Shown in pieces: positions 25,076 through 35,579 of a stretch of DNA of 64,000 bases. A program made the position numbers and the translations under genes. The stretch lies in the NCBI GenBank assembly GCA_029931535.1, contig JAQPZY010001569.1:3583001-3647000 (forward strand), read 5' to 3'. The stretch's first letter is position 1, and each line of letters opens with the position of its first letter. The stretch comes from Margaritifera margaritifera (lineage: Eukaryota; Mollusca; Bivalvia; Unionida; Margaritiferidae). The notes beneath the pieces are model-generated. The model had not been told where the DNA came from. It searched no databases and saw only the letters and a list, made by a program, of their open reading frames with translations.

Positions 25076-25541
25076 AGTGACACTTTGGACGTTTTAGATC
25101 GGAGAGCTCAGGACAAGTCAGCCAGCCCTTCTATTTCCGTTGACTTTATTATATTTCACCTTACTCGTTGCACGTGACCGCATGCGCGGTTGGATTCACA
25201 AACGTAATCACACACACTGGTGAAGTTTTCAGTCAGGCCTCGATTATTGATTGCCGCTATACTCGGCAGAGACTAAAAATACTACTACCACGAACACAAT
25301 TATTGATCGCCACCGACTGTGTAAGTGATTTTGCTGATTTTATTTTTCTCCACAGCAGAACATGTTTTTTCAACAACCAAGTTAGGCTGATATTATTTGA
25401 AGCTGATATATTTACTATGATACTGCAGGATTATCGATTGTGGTATATTACACAAGCGGATTTTGCCACAGCTACATTTGACTGACTGTGGTTGAGTTTA
25501 TGTGAATATTTTTATATTAGATATTATTCTGGTATATAACA
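25076..25541 (+). other. Putative left end of the Polinton, non-coding
   Basis: Sequence with higher CpG content than its surroundings, following the LINE endonuclease scrap. It contains a local direct duplication (GATTATTGATTGCCGC and AATTATTGATCGCCAC, 25234 and 25298). I assign it to the Polinton terminal region only from position. No opposite copy exists in the window, so a terminal inverted repeat cannot be shown. Confidence 0.35.
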
Positions 25542-26100
25542 ATGGCGAAAAATTCACAGATCGACGCATATAGTATACTAAAAGAATTTATCAAAATATC
25601 TGAGTCTTGAAGTATTCTGCCAAACAAGTGGAGTGTGCGAAACGTCTCAGAAAAGATTAAGTTGTTGTTTCACTTAAATGCATCATACAGATTTGTCAAA
25701 GAGGTTCAAAAGATGCTGTATGATTTTTCAAACACCTATCCGGAGCATTTTGATAAATTAGTCACCTTATGAACTATCTTGGAACAACAATGATGTTTAC
25801 CTGGAAACAAATATAACAAACGACCTGCGAAAACACTATTTGATATTGTGCAAGAAAAAATAAAGTCGCTAACGCTGACTGCATCACCTGGTACAGATAG
25901 ACGATTACACCGAAACATCAAGCGAAGATTACCAAGAACAAATCAATTTGAGAAATGTTTTTAGCATAATATATGGAATCACTAACGGCACGTTTTCGTA
26001 AGTCTGTTAGATTTTTAAAAAGCGCAGAGAGTAGGCGGGCTATGCATTGTAACGAGTTTTTGCTAAACATATTTTCACGCAAAGACACAGCAACAAAGGC
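25542..26100 (+). pseudogene. Unknown protein of the Polinton left arm, degenerate
   Basis: An ATG at 25542 opens a frame of about 140 codons to 25962, interrupted by three in-frame TGA codons (25608, ~25768, ~25789). Readable parts include NKWSVRNVSEKIKLLFHLNA, VQKMLYDFSNTYPEHFDKLV and RPAKTLFDIVQEKIKSLTLT, followed by a basic tail. A second frame from about 25971 (MESLTARFRKSVRFLKSAES) runs up to the MULE insertion point at 26101. I recognise no domain. Assignment to the Polinton is by position only; it could be a host or other element's gene. Confidence 0.4.
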
Positions 26101-26109
26101 ATCAATATA
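26101..26109 (+). repeat. MULE target-site duplication, left
   Basis: ATCAATATA, repeated exactly at 30450-30458. A 9-bp duplication is the hallmark length for Mutator-like elements. Confidence 0.9.
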
Positions 26110-26175
26110 GGACACGTCTAAACTGCGGCCCCTTGCTGCCAAATAAACTGCAGCATATCGCGGCCAATAAAGAAT
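26110..26175 (+). repeat. MULE left terminal inverted repeat
   Basis: GGACACGTCTAAACTGCGG followed by CCCCTTGCTGCCAAATAAAC and CGCGGCC. The partner is at 30372-30449, where an extra AGTGCGGCC-type insertion lengthens the arm. Confidence 0.85.
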
Positions 26176-26539
26176 GATTGAACTATTGATGCCACGTCTC
26201 AATGGGTAATTGTACTGCTTATTTTTTCCAGTTTTGTTTACTATTAATCATGAATTTATTTATTATTATATAAACTGAATGAATGATTAGTGTAATGAGA
26301 GCTAGTAAAAGAAAAGTTAAATAAAACTGGTTACTAATCTTTTGTTTCACTTGTCATGAGGATTATTGCATTATCAATAACAAAACAAAAAATAAAAAAA
26401 TAAAAAATCTGCGATGATTAAAGCGGATTACATGCCGCAGGAATTATAAAAAAAAAAATTAACGGTCTAATTAACTGCATTCTTTGATTAGAGAATTTTT
26501 AAAAAAGAAACAAGGTTAATTAGCGGTTTGATAGAAGGG

Positions 26540-28340
26540 TTTTAGAAATGTTTTTCAAAGGCATGTGTACCAGCTTGTAAGTTCAAATAAATTTATGTTA
26601 ATACATTATGTTGGTGATCACATAAAGGCAAAACCGCAATCCCACGGAAATAGTAAGTCAGGCAAAGAATTTGTAAGAACAACAAAATCTGTGATTAATG
26701 AAATTAAGAAAAATGCAGACAATCTTACGAAAACTTCAAGTGTAATATACAAAGAACTAACAGGAAAGGCAAAATCAGGCATTCAGATAGGTGTAAGTAC
26801 TTCGCTAAATGAGAAACAAGTTAAAAATCATTTTTGTACAAAGCTAGAACTGATAGAAGGTTGACGCAAGATTCCATATATAATTTACTAGAAATTTCAT
26901 ATTACCTGGAAACATATGTAATGCAAGTTGACATTTATCCTTCTTTAGTTTGTATAGCCGGCATGCCCGAAGTCATGAGCGAGTTTAACGAACTGTTAAA
27001 GAATGATATGGATGCTACATTAACATGTTACATAGACACGACGTACAAACTTGGTGATTTATTTGTAACAACCTTTACATTTCAACATGTGATATTTGAT
27101 GGTTCGCCCGTCATAGCTGTAGCGTTTATGCTGCACGAAAAACGAGACCAGAAATACCACGAAGGGTTTCTTACCATTTTAATTGAAAAAATTCCAAACT
27201 TGAGCAATTCAAAACATCTGATTATAACCGACCGAGAAAACGGCATAACAAATGCAATAAGAAATATCTTACCAAACGTGCACAATGTTTTCTGCTGGAT
27301 TCATTTGTTACAGGACGTGAAAAGATGGCTATTAAACAAAACGGCAAGTTCTGATGACATTCAGGTTTACAGAAGTCACGTCGATACTTTACTGAGGTCG
27401 GAATCTCACGAGTCTTTTGAAGAAAACTAAGACAATTTTAAGACACTTTGGTCACAAGAATTCGTCAAGTATTTTGATACACGCATCAAAAATGCAATTA
27501 CCGAACATTCTATGAGACCTTTTTTAGAACGGTTCGGATCTTTAACTCGTACTCCAAAATAACTACCAATCCGGCTGAAAGTATGAACAACATTTTAAAA
27601 GTCATGCAATCCAGCAGAGAAGTTCCTATTGACTTGATTGTTTTAACAATGTTTATCTTACAAAAACACGATTTCACGGAAATACAATGTAGTAGAGCTG
27701 GAATTGGAAAATATAAATTGAAACGCAAGTGGCATTTTGCAAAAGTTGATGCGGAGGACATCCAGTTAATTAAATCGGATGGCAGTCCTGACGAAATTAT
27801 GAAACAGGTGCGGGAAGAATTGTCGTCGGTCTTAAATACGAGTAAAGATGAGTGTCAGAATGTTGAAGCAGATGTAGATCAGAATGAAGAGAAAACTATT
27901 AAAAGTGTCGCAGAATCTACTGAAAATTTCTCCCCAGATTTAAGTTGTAACGAAAATGAAGATAATTGTAAAACGATCAACGACGCGATTATAAACAATT
28001 TAAATTCAACATTGTTAATGGACAAAGATGACAAAGAAAAGGAAGGTCGAGAGAAATTGCTTTCACAAGAATTTCTTGCTGATAAACTCATTAAGGATAA
28101 TAAAATATTGTTTGTTGCTAGTATGAATGCTTTCTTAGTAGAAGGAGTTACGAGTAACATGTATGTTGTCACTTTAAATCCAAAAGATAGCTGCAGTTGC
28201 CCGTCCGTCGGAACCTGTTACCACATATTAGATGTAAATAAATCGCTCAACCGGAAAGTAATAGACACTAAATCAAAGAAAACTAAGAACTTAACGTTGC
28301 TAAGAAAAAATAGCAGACCAAGGGTTGCGAAAAAAACTGA
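26540..28340 (+). pseudogene. MULE transposase with SWIM zinc finger
   Basis: DDE-type transposase that cuts and moves the element. The N-terminal piece (26565-26864) carries an IHYVGDHIKAKPQ tract like the end of a FLYWCH/WRKY-type zinc finger. The catalytic part (26834-27430) has CYIDTTYKLGD (first Asp), IITDRENGI (second Asp) and the MULE-specific CWIHLLQDVKRW (CxxH). After a TAA at 27428 and a frame shift, NPAESMNNILK (27571-27603) supplies the usual third acidic residue region. The C-terminal part (27583-28344) is acidic and ends in a SWIM-type finger, CSCPSVGTCYHIL (CxC...CxH). Total coding about 590 codons, a normal length for the family. The frame breaks make it inactive. Confidence 0.85.
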
Positions 28341-28344
28341 CTAA

Positions 28345-29370
28345 AAGAAGCCCCGTAAGACAGACTTTGATGTTATACCAGCACCCAATTTGACGGAAGC
28401 GTTCACGCCAAAATGTTTAGTTACTTTGCCGCAAATTGAATCACATGATAGTGATCATAAATGTTTCTCGCTCGTTGTTTATGATACCAACTGCATCGAA
28501 AGACGCGAATGTAAATCAAAAACGCTGAAAGCATTCCAAAATAAGTATTAAAACTCCGCTAAATGAAAATAAAACATCTTTGTTAAAAAGAAAATTGTCG
28601 ATGAGCGTTCCAAGCATTAAGTCAAAGAAGAAAATACATTTTGATGATGATTTATGTGAAATACAACTAGATCTGTCCAGAAATGATGAAAGTTTGGATT
28701 CGCCTGATTTTTGAAAATCTAGGATTATATCAAACAGCGAAGGATTGTTAAATGACAGGCATATGACTACAGTGTCTACTTTATTGAAACGGTAATTCCC
28801 AAGTATCCAAGGACTTCAAAGTATTCTTAATATACTGCATTTCAACAATAAAATTAAGAAGTGGAATGTAGACACACAAATTAAATCTGTAAAAGGACAG
28901 TCTGCCCAAAATAATTTTAATGGGTCCAATCATTGGGTCGTCTCATTCAGAGATACTGAAGATAATGTATATGTTTTATTTAGTTTAAAATCAAACAAAA
29001 CAGTAAATTCCTCCATGACCATTCAGCTTGCTCAGATTTATGGAAAGTCTGAATAAAAAAACATTTGTGTAAACATTCCCCATGTACAACGACAACTAAA
29101 TGGTTCTGGTTGTGGTGTATTTGCTATTGCCTTTCTAACAGAACTGTGTTGCAATAAGTTTAATTTTAAGAAACATGATAGGTTAGATATAAAAAAAATG
29201 CGGCAGCATTTAGTACGGTGCTTAGAGAGTGGATATCTTGAACCCTTTGCGAAAATTGCAAAGATGACAAAAATGCCTTGTAATGAAAATAAAGTTCAAA
29301 AAATAGTTTTGTACTGTTCATGTTGTTTACCTTCGTGTGTAGACGATTTGATAAAAGTATTCCCGTAAAA
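28345..29370 (+). pseudogene. Ulp1-like (C48) cysteine protease of the MULE
   Basis: Follows the transposase directly, after its TAA, and may once have been read as a fusion because the frame after 28344 stays open (DFDVIPAPNLTEAFTPKCLV). The protease part has GLLNDRHMTTVSTLLKR (28744-28795), SNHWVVSFRD with the catalytic His (~28931) and NGSGCGVFAIAFLTELCC with the nucleophile Cys (~29101). The Asp expected after the His strand is not visible: the tract reads VYVLFSLKS where the family has a D near this point. Stops at ~28711, ~29056 and elsewhere show decay. Ulp1-like domains carried by MULEs are known from plants; the function in transposition is not established. Confidence 0.75.
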
Positions 29371-30371
29371 AATTTAAAATACAGTGGTAACATAAAATAT
29401 GCATCAAGGAATCATTTAATGACAGCGAGACTTGGGTACGTAATTCTTGCAAATGAACAGACCTGCTCATGACTTCGGGCATACAGTTTGCATTAAGGAA
29501 CAAATTACACAGCTGCAACAGTACGTTGATGTAATGTTACATCTCACAATATTACCATCCTTTCGCGTTTGCTTATATACTTAGTATTAAATGTTAAATA
29601 CTATTACCACGTCTATAATTCTTTGAGAGTGTGAGAATATTTCTGCTGTTTTCGTAACATGAATTTTATATAATGGTTAGTGTTCGAAGTTTTATTTCTT
29701 TAAAAACTGAGTGATAAATGAAGTGTGCATTAGTTATCACCATGCCAGTTAACATTAAAACATGATATGCATTGATATATACATGTGACTGCATATGTTC
29801 ACATTGATTGATTGATAGGTATTTGTACTTGTACTGTATATATTAAAATTCTTTTTCTGTGATGACTTTAAAATAATCATTATATCTGTTGGACGAGATA
29901 AATTATAATTACCAATGATGATTCGTCGTGTTCGTTGTTTGCTTTAGTGTTTAAGGGACTAGTGTAAATAGTATATCACCTGTTTCATGGTGGATAACGC
30001 TGTGTCCGTTAAAGGTAATAAAAATGTGAGCACTGTTTAAATTTTTCACAAATGTTGCTAATGTCGTAAAAATAGTTCTGTTGTAGTGTTTTCATGACGT
30101 AGTGTAGTACGGGGAAGGATGGGTGTACAATATAGTGAAGTAAATGCAGCAGTTGTTGGTAGTCACTCACAGAACATAAAGTAAAATGACCGGAGGAACC
30201 TGGTATCCATACATAAATCAACGGTTTACCGCTGTTTTGATCTCTTTTCAATCATGATTAATGAAAGAAAATCTGCATAATAATCTGAACAGTAAACAAA
30301 ATATGAAGCCACTAATTTGTAGTTTCAAGTAAACCCAAAAAGCAACAAAAATTAGCCAGCTAAACATTATG

Positions 30372-30449
30372 GGCCGCAGATGGCCGCGATGGGCTGCAGT
30401 TTATTTGGCCGCACTTTTGGCTGCAAGGGGCCGCAGTTTAGACCTGTCC
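30372..30449 (-). repeat. MULE right terminal inverted repeat
   Basis: Ends in GGCCGCAGTTTAGACCTGTCC, the inverted counterpart of 26110-26130. It contains four GGCCGCA-type motifs and is followed at 30450-30458 by the ATCAATATA duplication. Confidence 0.85.
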
Positions 30450-30561
30450 ATCAATATACAAAAAAAAATAGTGCATGACATTTAATGGTACCTGATGTTA
30501 TTGTACAAGCGGCATTCATTTATGAGTTGGCATAGTATCTCCGTGCACGGATGAGTATGCA

Positions 30562-30873
30562 GTGATTTGGCCAAATACCGAATTGAAGAAAATTAAATTC
30601 GAACACAAAGATTTATTTAACTTTGATCTTCAATCGATGCAGCCTGGTGACCGAGTTTGTTTACAATGCACTGCCAGGGATTTGGAAATTGTAACGATGA
30701 ATGGAAAGTGTTATACAGCAAAGGACGGTCGTACAATCAAATACTATCCACTGCGAGCAACTGACCAAGATATTGTAGCCTTTGCAGAGAACAAACGCCT
30801 GAAGTTACGTACACCATCAATCGAAAACATGGACGATTATATCTATGAAAACACTGACGATTATTTCTGTTAG
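30562..30873 (+). CDS. Unknown 103-residue Polinton protein
   Basis: An intact open frame of 103 codons just right of the MULE. The protein has a CLQCTARDLEIV tract, a GDRVCLQC pair of cysteines and an acidic, tyrosine-rich C-terminus (MDDYIYENTDDYFC). I recognise no family. It precedes the polymerase gene on the same strand and shares the balanced base composition of the Polinton genes. The start was chosen as the first ATG; since the MULE lies upstream, the true N-terminus may be lost. Confidence 0.45.
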   Translation: MIWPNTELKKIKFEHKDLFNFDLQSMQPGDRVCLQCTARDLEIVTMNGKCYTAKDGRTIKYYPLRATDQDIVAFAENKRLKLRTPSIENMDDYIYENTDDYFC

Positions 30874-30984
30874 AGAATACAATTTATATATAAAAAGTTA
30901 TATGGCATTAGGACACAATCAATGCAAAGGTGTATGCCTTGGAAAATATTAACTCTGTGGCACAACATGCCATTACGAATACTA

Positions 30985-31181
30985 TACACCTCTGTCCACG
31001 TGGGTTTGAGTCTTGGGCTCGGCCAATGTGGTTATGTGAGAAAATTTGCCAGTAGCTTCCCGTGGGTCGGTGGTTCTTCCCGGGATTTTCCCGGGTTCTT
31101 CCTCCACCAGATATACTGGCCGCCATGTATAGCCTATCATGTGCTGAAAAATGGCGTTAAACCCATAAAACCAAACCAAAG
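30985..31181 (+). mobile_element. 5'-truncated SINE in the Polinton
   Basis: Matches the 7769-8014 SINE from the B-box (GGGTTTGAGTCTTGG) to the tail (GGCGTTAAACCCATAAAACC). It lacks the A-box part. GAATACT at 30978-30984 and 31182-31188 is a probable target duplication. It splits Polinton sequence between the 103-residue gene and a Cys-rich fragment. Confidence 0.85.
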
Positions 31182-31320
31182 GAATACTGTAAATCACATT
31201 TGCTCGCGTTATGTAAAGGTCCGGGTGCTCAACCATGCATCAAATGTGGTATCGGAGTAAAGTCTCATAATCAGCTATGCCGACCACGCAGATCTGTTCT
31301 CGAGTATTGTCAAAGATAAT
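31182..31320 (+). pseudogene. Cys-rich Polinton fragment
   Basis: Right of the SINE the plus strand reads EYCKSHLLALCKGPGAQPC then IKCGIGVKSHNQLCRPR, a Cys/His pattern that could bind zinc. It may be the C-terminal part of a gene whose start lies left of the SINE. Similar short zinc-binding proteins occur in other Polintons; no firm family match. Confidence 0.35.
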
Positions 31321-31509
31321 CCAGCACAACAGCAGCTGAACCAATTATGGAAATACCCCCCGACGACGTTGATGAAGACAATGCAGAAGTAAATGAAATA
31401 ATGTTCAGGATTGGGGCAATAGCCGTTTGAACCCAGGTAAAGTGAAAACTTTTAAAACATTTATTGACGGAATTCATGATCAGACAAATATTTTCCCTTA
31501 TATAATAGT

Positions 31510-34352
31510 ATGCCGACCATGATTCAACTAAAACAACTTGCGCGAACGCGTCGGATACAAATACCAAGTCGTATGCGAAAAGCAAAAATACTTGAATTAT
31601 TAGGATTCGAAACTGAACCGCAACGACAACCACAACCGCAACCGCAACCGCAAACAGCAACGGTACGACAGCTGAGACAATTCACGCACGAGCGTGACAT
31701 ACCAATACCGAGAGGTGCAAGAAAAGCTGACATACTCGGGTTTTTAGGTATTGTAGCTGAACCGTGCCAGTCCGTGAGACAGTTTCGTGAAACAGCAGAA
31801 CGACTCAATATCGAAATTCCTGCACGAGTCAAGCGTGTGGAAGTTGCAAATGCAATTGCAGATGAACAAAACCGCCGACGTGTCGCAGCTGACGCAATCG
31901 AGCATGTTCGCGAAGACCGCCGTCGTATCACCGCTCAGGCTGCCGCGACTGTTCGTGAACAAGAAGTTTTCGAGTTTAAGTTTCACAATGTTACGAACGG
32001 TCATGTGGATAACCGTGCGATTATCCCAAACACGTACACATCAGGCAAAGACATTATGAAACGTTTATCAAATATGTGCTGGGAAATCGTATCGATGTTA
32101 CAACGCTCCAACACCATCGGAGTTAAAGCGGATATTGTTGTCCATGCAAATTTGACTCGTGTGGCTTCATGGCAGCCCACTTATAATTACGAACCACAAA
32201 GACACAAGAGTCTATCGATGAAGCAATCGATGAAGGTATTGAAACGATTCTCCACAAGTTGGAAAAATTCACCAACATCTGTTCAGGATGGACTCTAAAC
32301 AGATGTACGGAAGTTAAACTGCATATTTCCTCGTAGGAACCATTTTGTGGATCAAATTATATACCAACACCAGACTATGTTCCGCCGCAGTTGGTGATAA
32401 ATGTAAAAAACTACGACATCGATGTTTCGAATGGGCGATCATGTTCGCGTTACATCCTATAAGCGATCATGTAGATCCGATGCGAAATTATGAACAAGTC
32501 GACATCGTATTACGTATGGACAAAGAATCTTTCCCTATTGCTTAACCGACACGGTAAAAAGTTTCCATGCATAAGTTGCATGCATTTATTTAGCAGCCAA
32601 CAGCTGCTCGCGGACTATGACTTTTACTTGGGTGGAGTTAGTAAAAAAAAACTCAGCATACGATTATGCCACAACCCGGCAACAACATTTTGAAACTGAC
32701 CGCGGTGAAACGAAAGATGAAAGTACCATATAGCCTTTACGCGGACTATGCATGTTTGAATGTTCCAGTGGAAACCACTGAGGTCAACACAAATACAACA
32801 CGAGTTGCGGAACAAATTCCGTGTGGGTTTGGTTACATTGTCGTCAGATGCGACGGAGCAGTGGAGCCAGCAATATTGTATCGTGGCCAGAACACAGTTG
32901 AGGTATTTCTTAAATCGCTCAAGGTTACCAAGAAATGGATCCTTGAACAGCTCGATTCGCCCACTGACATGATCACAACCAGTATGATATTGATAAGTTT
33001 ATCACTGCCACCCATTGCTGGATCTGCGAAGGAGCTTTCAGTTCCATCGGTAGAGGCGGATGTTCCAAAGTTCATGATCACTGTCATATCACTAGCGCGT
33101 ACACAGGAGCCGCACACAACGCATGCAATCTACAGCTTAGAATTTACCCAAATACAATAAAAATCCCTGTGGATATTGATAGGCGATGATTCAGCCGTTG
33201 CCGGTAGGCAGTTTTCGTGGATAAATCCCGCCGATGTGGACTTGAACACAGATGTACACAATCACGACAGCAACAGAGACCACGGATACTTCTTCGAAGT
33301 CGACTTGGAGTACCCGGATGAGCTTCATCGTGACCACAACGACTACCCGCTGGCACCGAAAGCGTTATCGGTGCCTTGCGAATGGTTGTTCCTGTATCAG
33401 TGTGCGATCATAGATGAATCAGGACGCAAGTTCGTCGAATGCACCAAACTTGTTCCAAGTCTTCGGCGGAAAACAAACTATGTAGTTCACCGACGAAGTC
33501 TGCAGTGGTATCTGCAATTGGTAATGCGTGTGTGTGTGATTCATCGGGTGCTATGATTTTACCAACACGCTTGGATGGCTCCTTATATCCAAATGGAGAA
33601 TCTGCGGAAGCGAATCCGCGTTGACCTTGTCCGTGATACATAACAGGACAAGCTTTGAATGCTCATCACGGACCGGGCATTCGAATCCCGAAAGATCTTT
33701 GATGGTGGACTTATTGCAGTGCACAGTAAAATATCGAAACTGAAGCTGAAAAAGCCAATTTACGTTGGCGCGTCCATGCTGGAATTGTCGAAGCTGCGAA
33801 TGTATGAGTTTTACTGTGACAAAATTAAACAATTTTACGACAATCGCGTCAAGATGCTTTACACCGACACCAACTCACTGCTGATTCATATAACCACAGA
33901 TGATGTTTATCGCATCGGACACTCTCGCGTGTGAATTTGAAAACAGAGATTATCCCAAAAATCACCCGTTGAAAAGCAACACAAAAAAAAGTCTTAGGAA
34001 AATTTAAAGACGAGTGCGCAGGCAAGCCTATCATCGAATACATGGGACTGCGTCCCAAAATGTACTGGATTGTGGGTGGATCCATAAACAAAAACCAAGC
34101 AAAAGGTATTGCGGGGGTTATTGTGAAAAAGATCTCACACATGACATGTACGTGGAATGTCTTTGCGAGCGTCGCGAATACACACATACCGCCAACATGA
34201 TCAGGAGTACACAACATCATATGGGCTTATACCGATGCACCAAGGTGAGTTTGTCACCGCTTGACACCAAGCGATGGATACTCCCTGACGGAATTACCAC
34301 TTACGCGTACGGGCATCATGCGATTGCGAATTCGGTTACTATTACAAAATAA
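31510..34352 (+). pseudogene. Polinton protein-primed DNA polymerase B with SAP-like N-terminus
   Basis: Replicative family-B polymerase of the transposon. The first 100 codons hold two to three SAP-like helical repeats (IQLKQLARTRRIQIPSRMRK; VRQLRQFTHERDIPIPRGAR), likely DNA-binding. Then come CSGWTLNRCTEV and GSNYIPTP (~32280-32370), NRHGKKFPCISCMHLFSS (~32537) and the exonuclease I tract YSLYADYACL (~32733), where the family has YADFE. A zinc/HNH-like CWICEGAFS..HDHCHITSAYTGAAHNACNL tract follows (~33010-33130). Next are GYFFEVDLEYPDELHRDHNDY (~33276), motif C YTDTNSLL (~33862) and C-terminal GKFKDECAGKPIIEYMGLRP. Sequence between the HNH-like tract and MIQPLPVG (~33187) is missing, removing exonuclease III and polymerase motif A. 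Many frame shifts and stops. Function lost. Confidence 0.85.
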
Positions 34353-34587
34353 ATCTCGGTGGCAATTCCGTATTGGTGGAAACGACCAACAATTCCTCCT
34401 GTGCAAATGCTCGGCTTGGTGAACTAGGTCCGCCCGGTGACGGCGCCAAATGATAGCGTGTTGGTTGTCTTGGAAAATCAAACCGATCAGCGATTGTAAA
34501 TACATTGACGGACCATACTGGATCAGTAGCACGACGTTATCCACCTTCTAACTCCCCAGCCACATACAGATACCAAACAAAATTGTT

Positions 34588-35208
34588 TTAGAGTGATTCC
34601 AACGGCGGTGGATATGAAACAGATTTTACGACGGTGATAGTCTTTCGCCCAATCGCATCTGCGGGTTTTAATCCAACCGCGCGTGTGATTTCATTATTCA
34701 TTGCTGCGATGACTGAACGAAGCCGTGTTACCCACTCTTGAGATCGTTCTACGATCCGAGATCGCTGTAAAGCGCTAGCATTTCAAGACCTTGTCAATAA
34801 CTCTTGTGCATATTGATATCCAAATAATCGTTCCGCAAGTGTACGATTAAATCGTTCCACAATAGCCTGGTCGCGATGTACTTTGACATGTCCAACACGG
34901 ACCCGCACACGGTGCCAAGTCGACAACGCAGCGTAATCTTTGGACGTCAGCGGCTCCGCTTCCTGGTATCTGCTAGCGATATCCACAATGGTTAACGCGT
35001 ATTTGTATACGCGTTCGTATACCCGATCATATGGGAGAAATAGCAGTTCAGCCTGGTGAACTTTGTTAAGTGTTTGGACATCAAACTAACCACGGAAATA
35101 TTTCTTAGCGCGGGTAGGTAAAATCGCTAACTTTTCAACAGCAGCTTCACCGCGCCAATACCTTTGAGGTCTGTAGTATACTTTGGTTAAAGTCCGCTCG
35201 GAAACCAT
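34588..35208 (-). pseudogene. Polinton retroviral-type integrase
   Basis: Integrase that inserts the transposon into chromosomes. The ATG at 35208 begins MVSERTLTKVYYRPQRYWRG, the usual Polinton start with a YWRG/YWKG helix. VHQAELLFLPYDRVYERVYK precedes the core. The first catalytic Asp is in IVDIASRYQEAEPL (~34990-34950) and the Glu is in DQAIVERFNRTLAERLFGYQ (~34865). Residues between LTSKDYAALSTW and VRVRVGHVKV are missing, including the tract with the second catalytic Asp. Total length is ~206 codons against a family norm nearer 300. In-frame stops occur at ~35083 and ~34780. Terminal part ITRAVGLKPADAIGRK is preserved. Confidence 0.85.
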
Positions 35209-35579
35209 GTTTGTTAAATCAATTTCCTTTACCTCCAATGCGTGGACTTTGGTTCACCACGCAAAACAATCGTAGCCTTCATGACTCTTTTTTTTTGATG
35301 ATCATCCAGCGATTCTTTCTCCCAGTGTAAGACTGATCGCATTAAAGTCCTTCACGAGATCTACATCGGCACGTTGACATGTCCAGACATCACTTGATGT
35401 TTTGTAAGCAAGATCATGACGGTAACATGCAGAATTGACGCAGTTCACGGGTGCCTCCCCGGGCGCTGGTCGGTTATCGGTCGTGTTCCACTACTACAGT
35501 AACTGTATCCGGGATGTGTTTTTCACCAGGATATTTACTCCATGGTGTCCAGGGTAACTTTGCTAACGTGGCAGCGACA
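35209..35579. other. Gap between Polinton genes
   Basis: No recognisable gene. Sequence composition matches the Polinton neighbours, so it is probably a decayed gene or intergenic part of the element. Confidence 0.4.

Larger units (their letters stand above)
26110..30449 (+). mobile_element. 4.34-kb Mutator-like element (MULE) with transposase and Ulp1-like protease
   Basis: Defined by matching ends. The left end GGACACGTCTAAACTGCGGC is mirrored by the right end GCCGCAGTTTAGACCTGTCC, and both are flanked by ATCAATATA. The terminal inverted repeats are short (~60-90 bp) and rich in GGCCGCAG motifs. Inside are a transposase (26540-28340) and a C48-type protease remnant (28345-29370). The 29370-30380 stretch is AT-rich and non-coding. 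Both genes have stops, so this copy is not autonomous. It sits in the left arm of the Polinton. Confidence 0.85.

Noticed and set aside
25321..25355. A perfect-looking splice pair, GTAAGT to TTTTTCTCCACAG
   Set aside because: The interval is only 35 bp, shorter than usual animal introns, and the flanking frames encode nothing recognisable, so chance is the better explanation.
31310..32004. Minus-strand frames of 116, 135 and 86 codons opposite the Polinton polymerase head
   Set aside because: Antisense shadows of the SAP-like repeats and the (PQ)n tract, giving valine- and cysteine/glycine-rich simple sequence.
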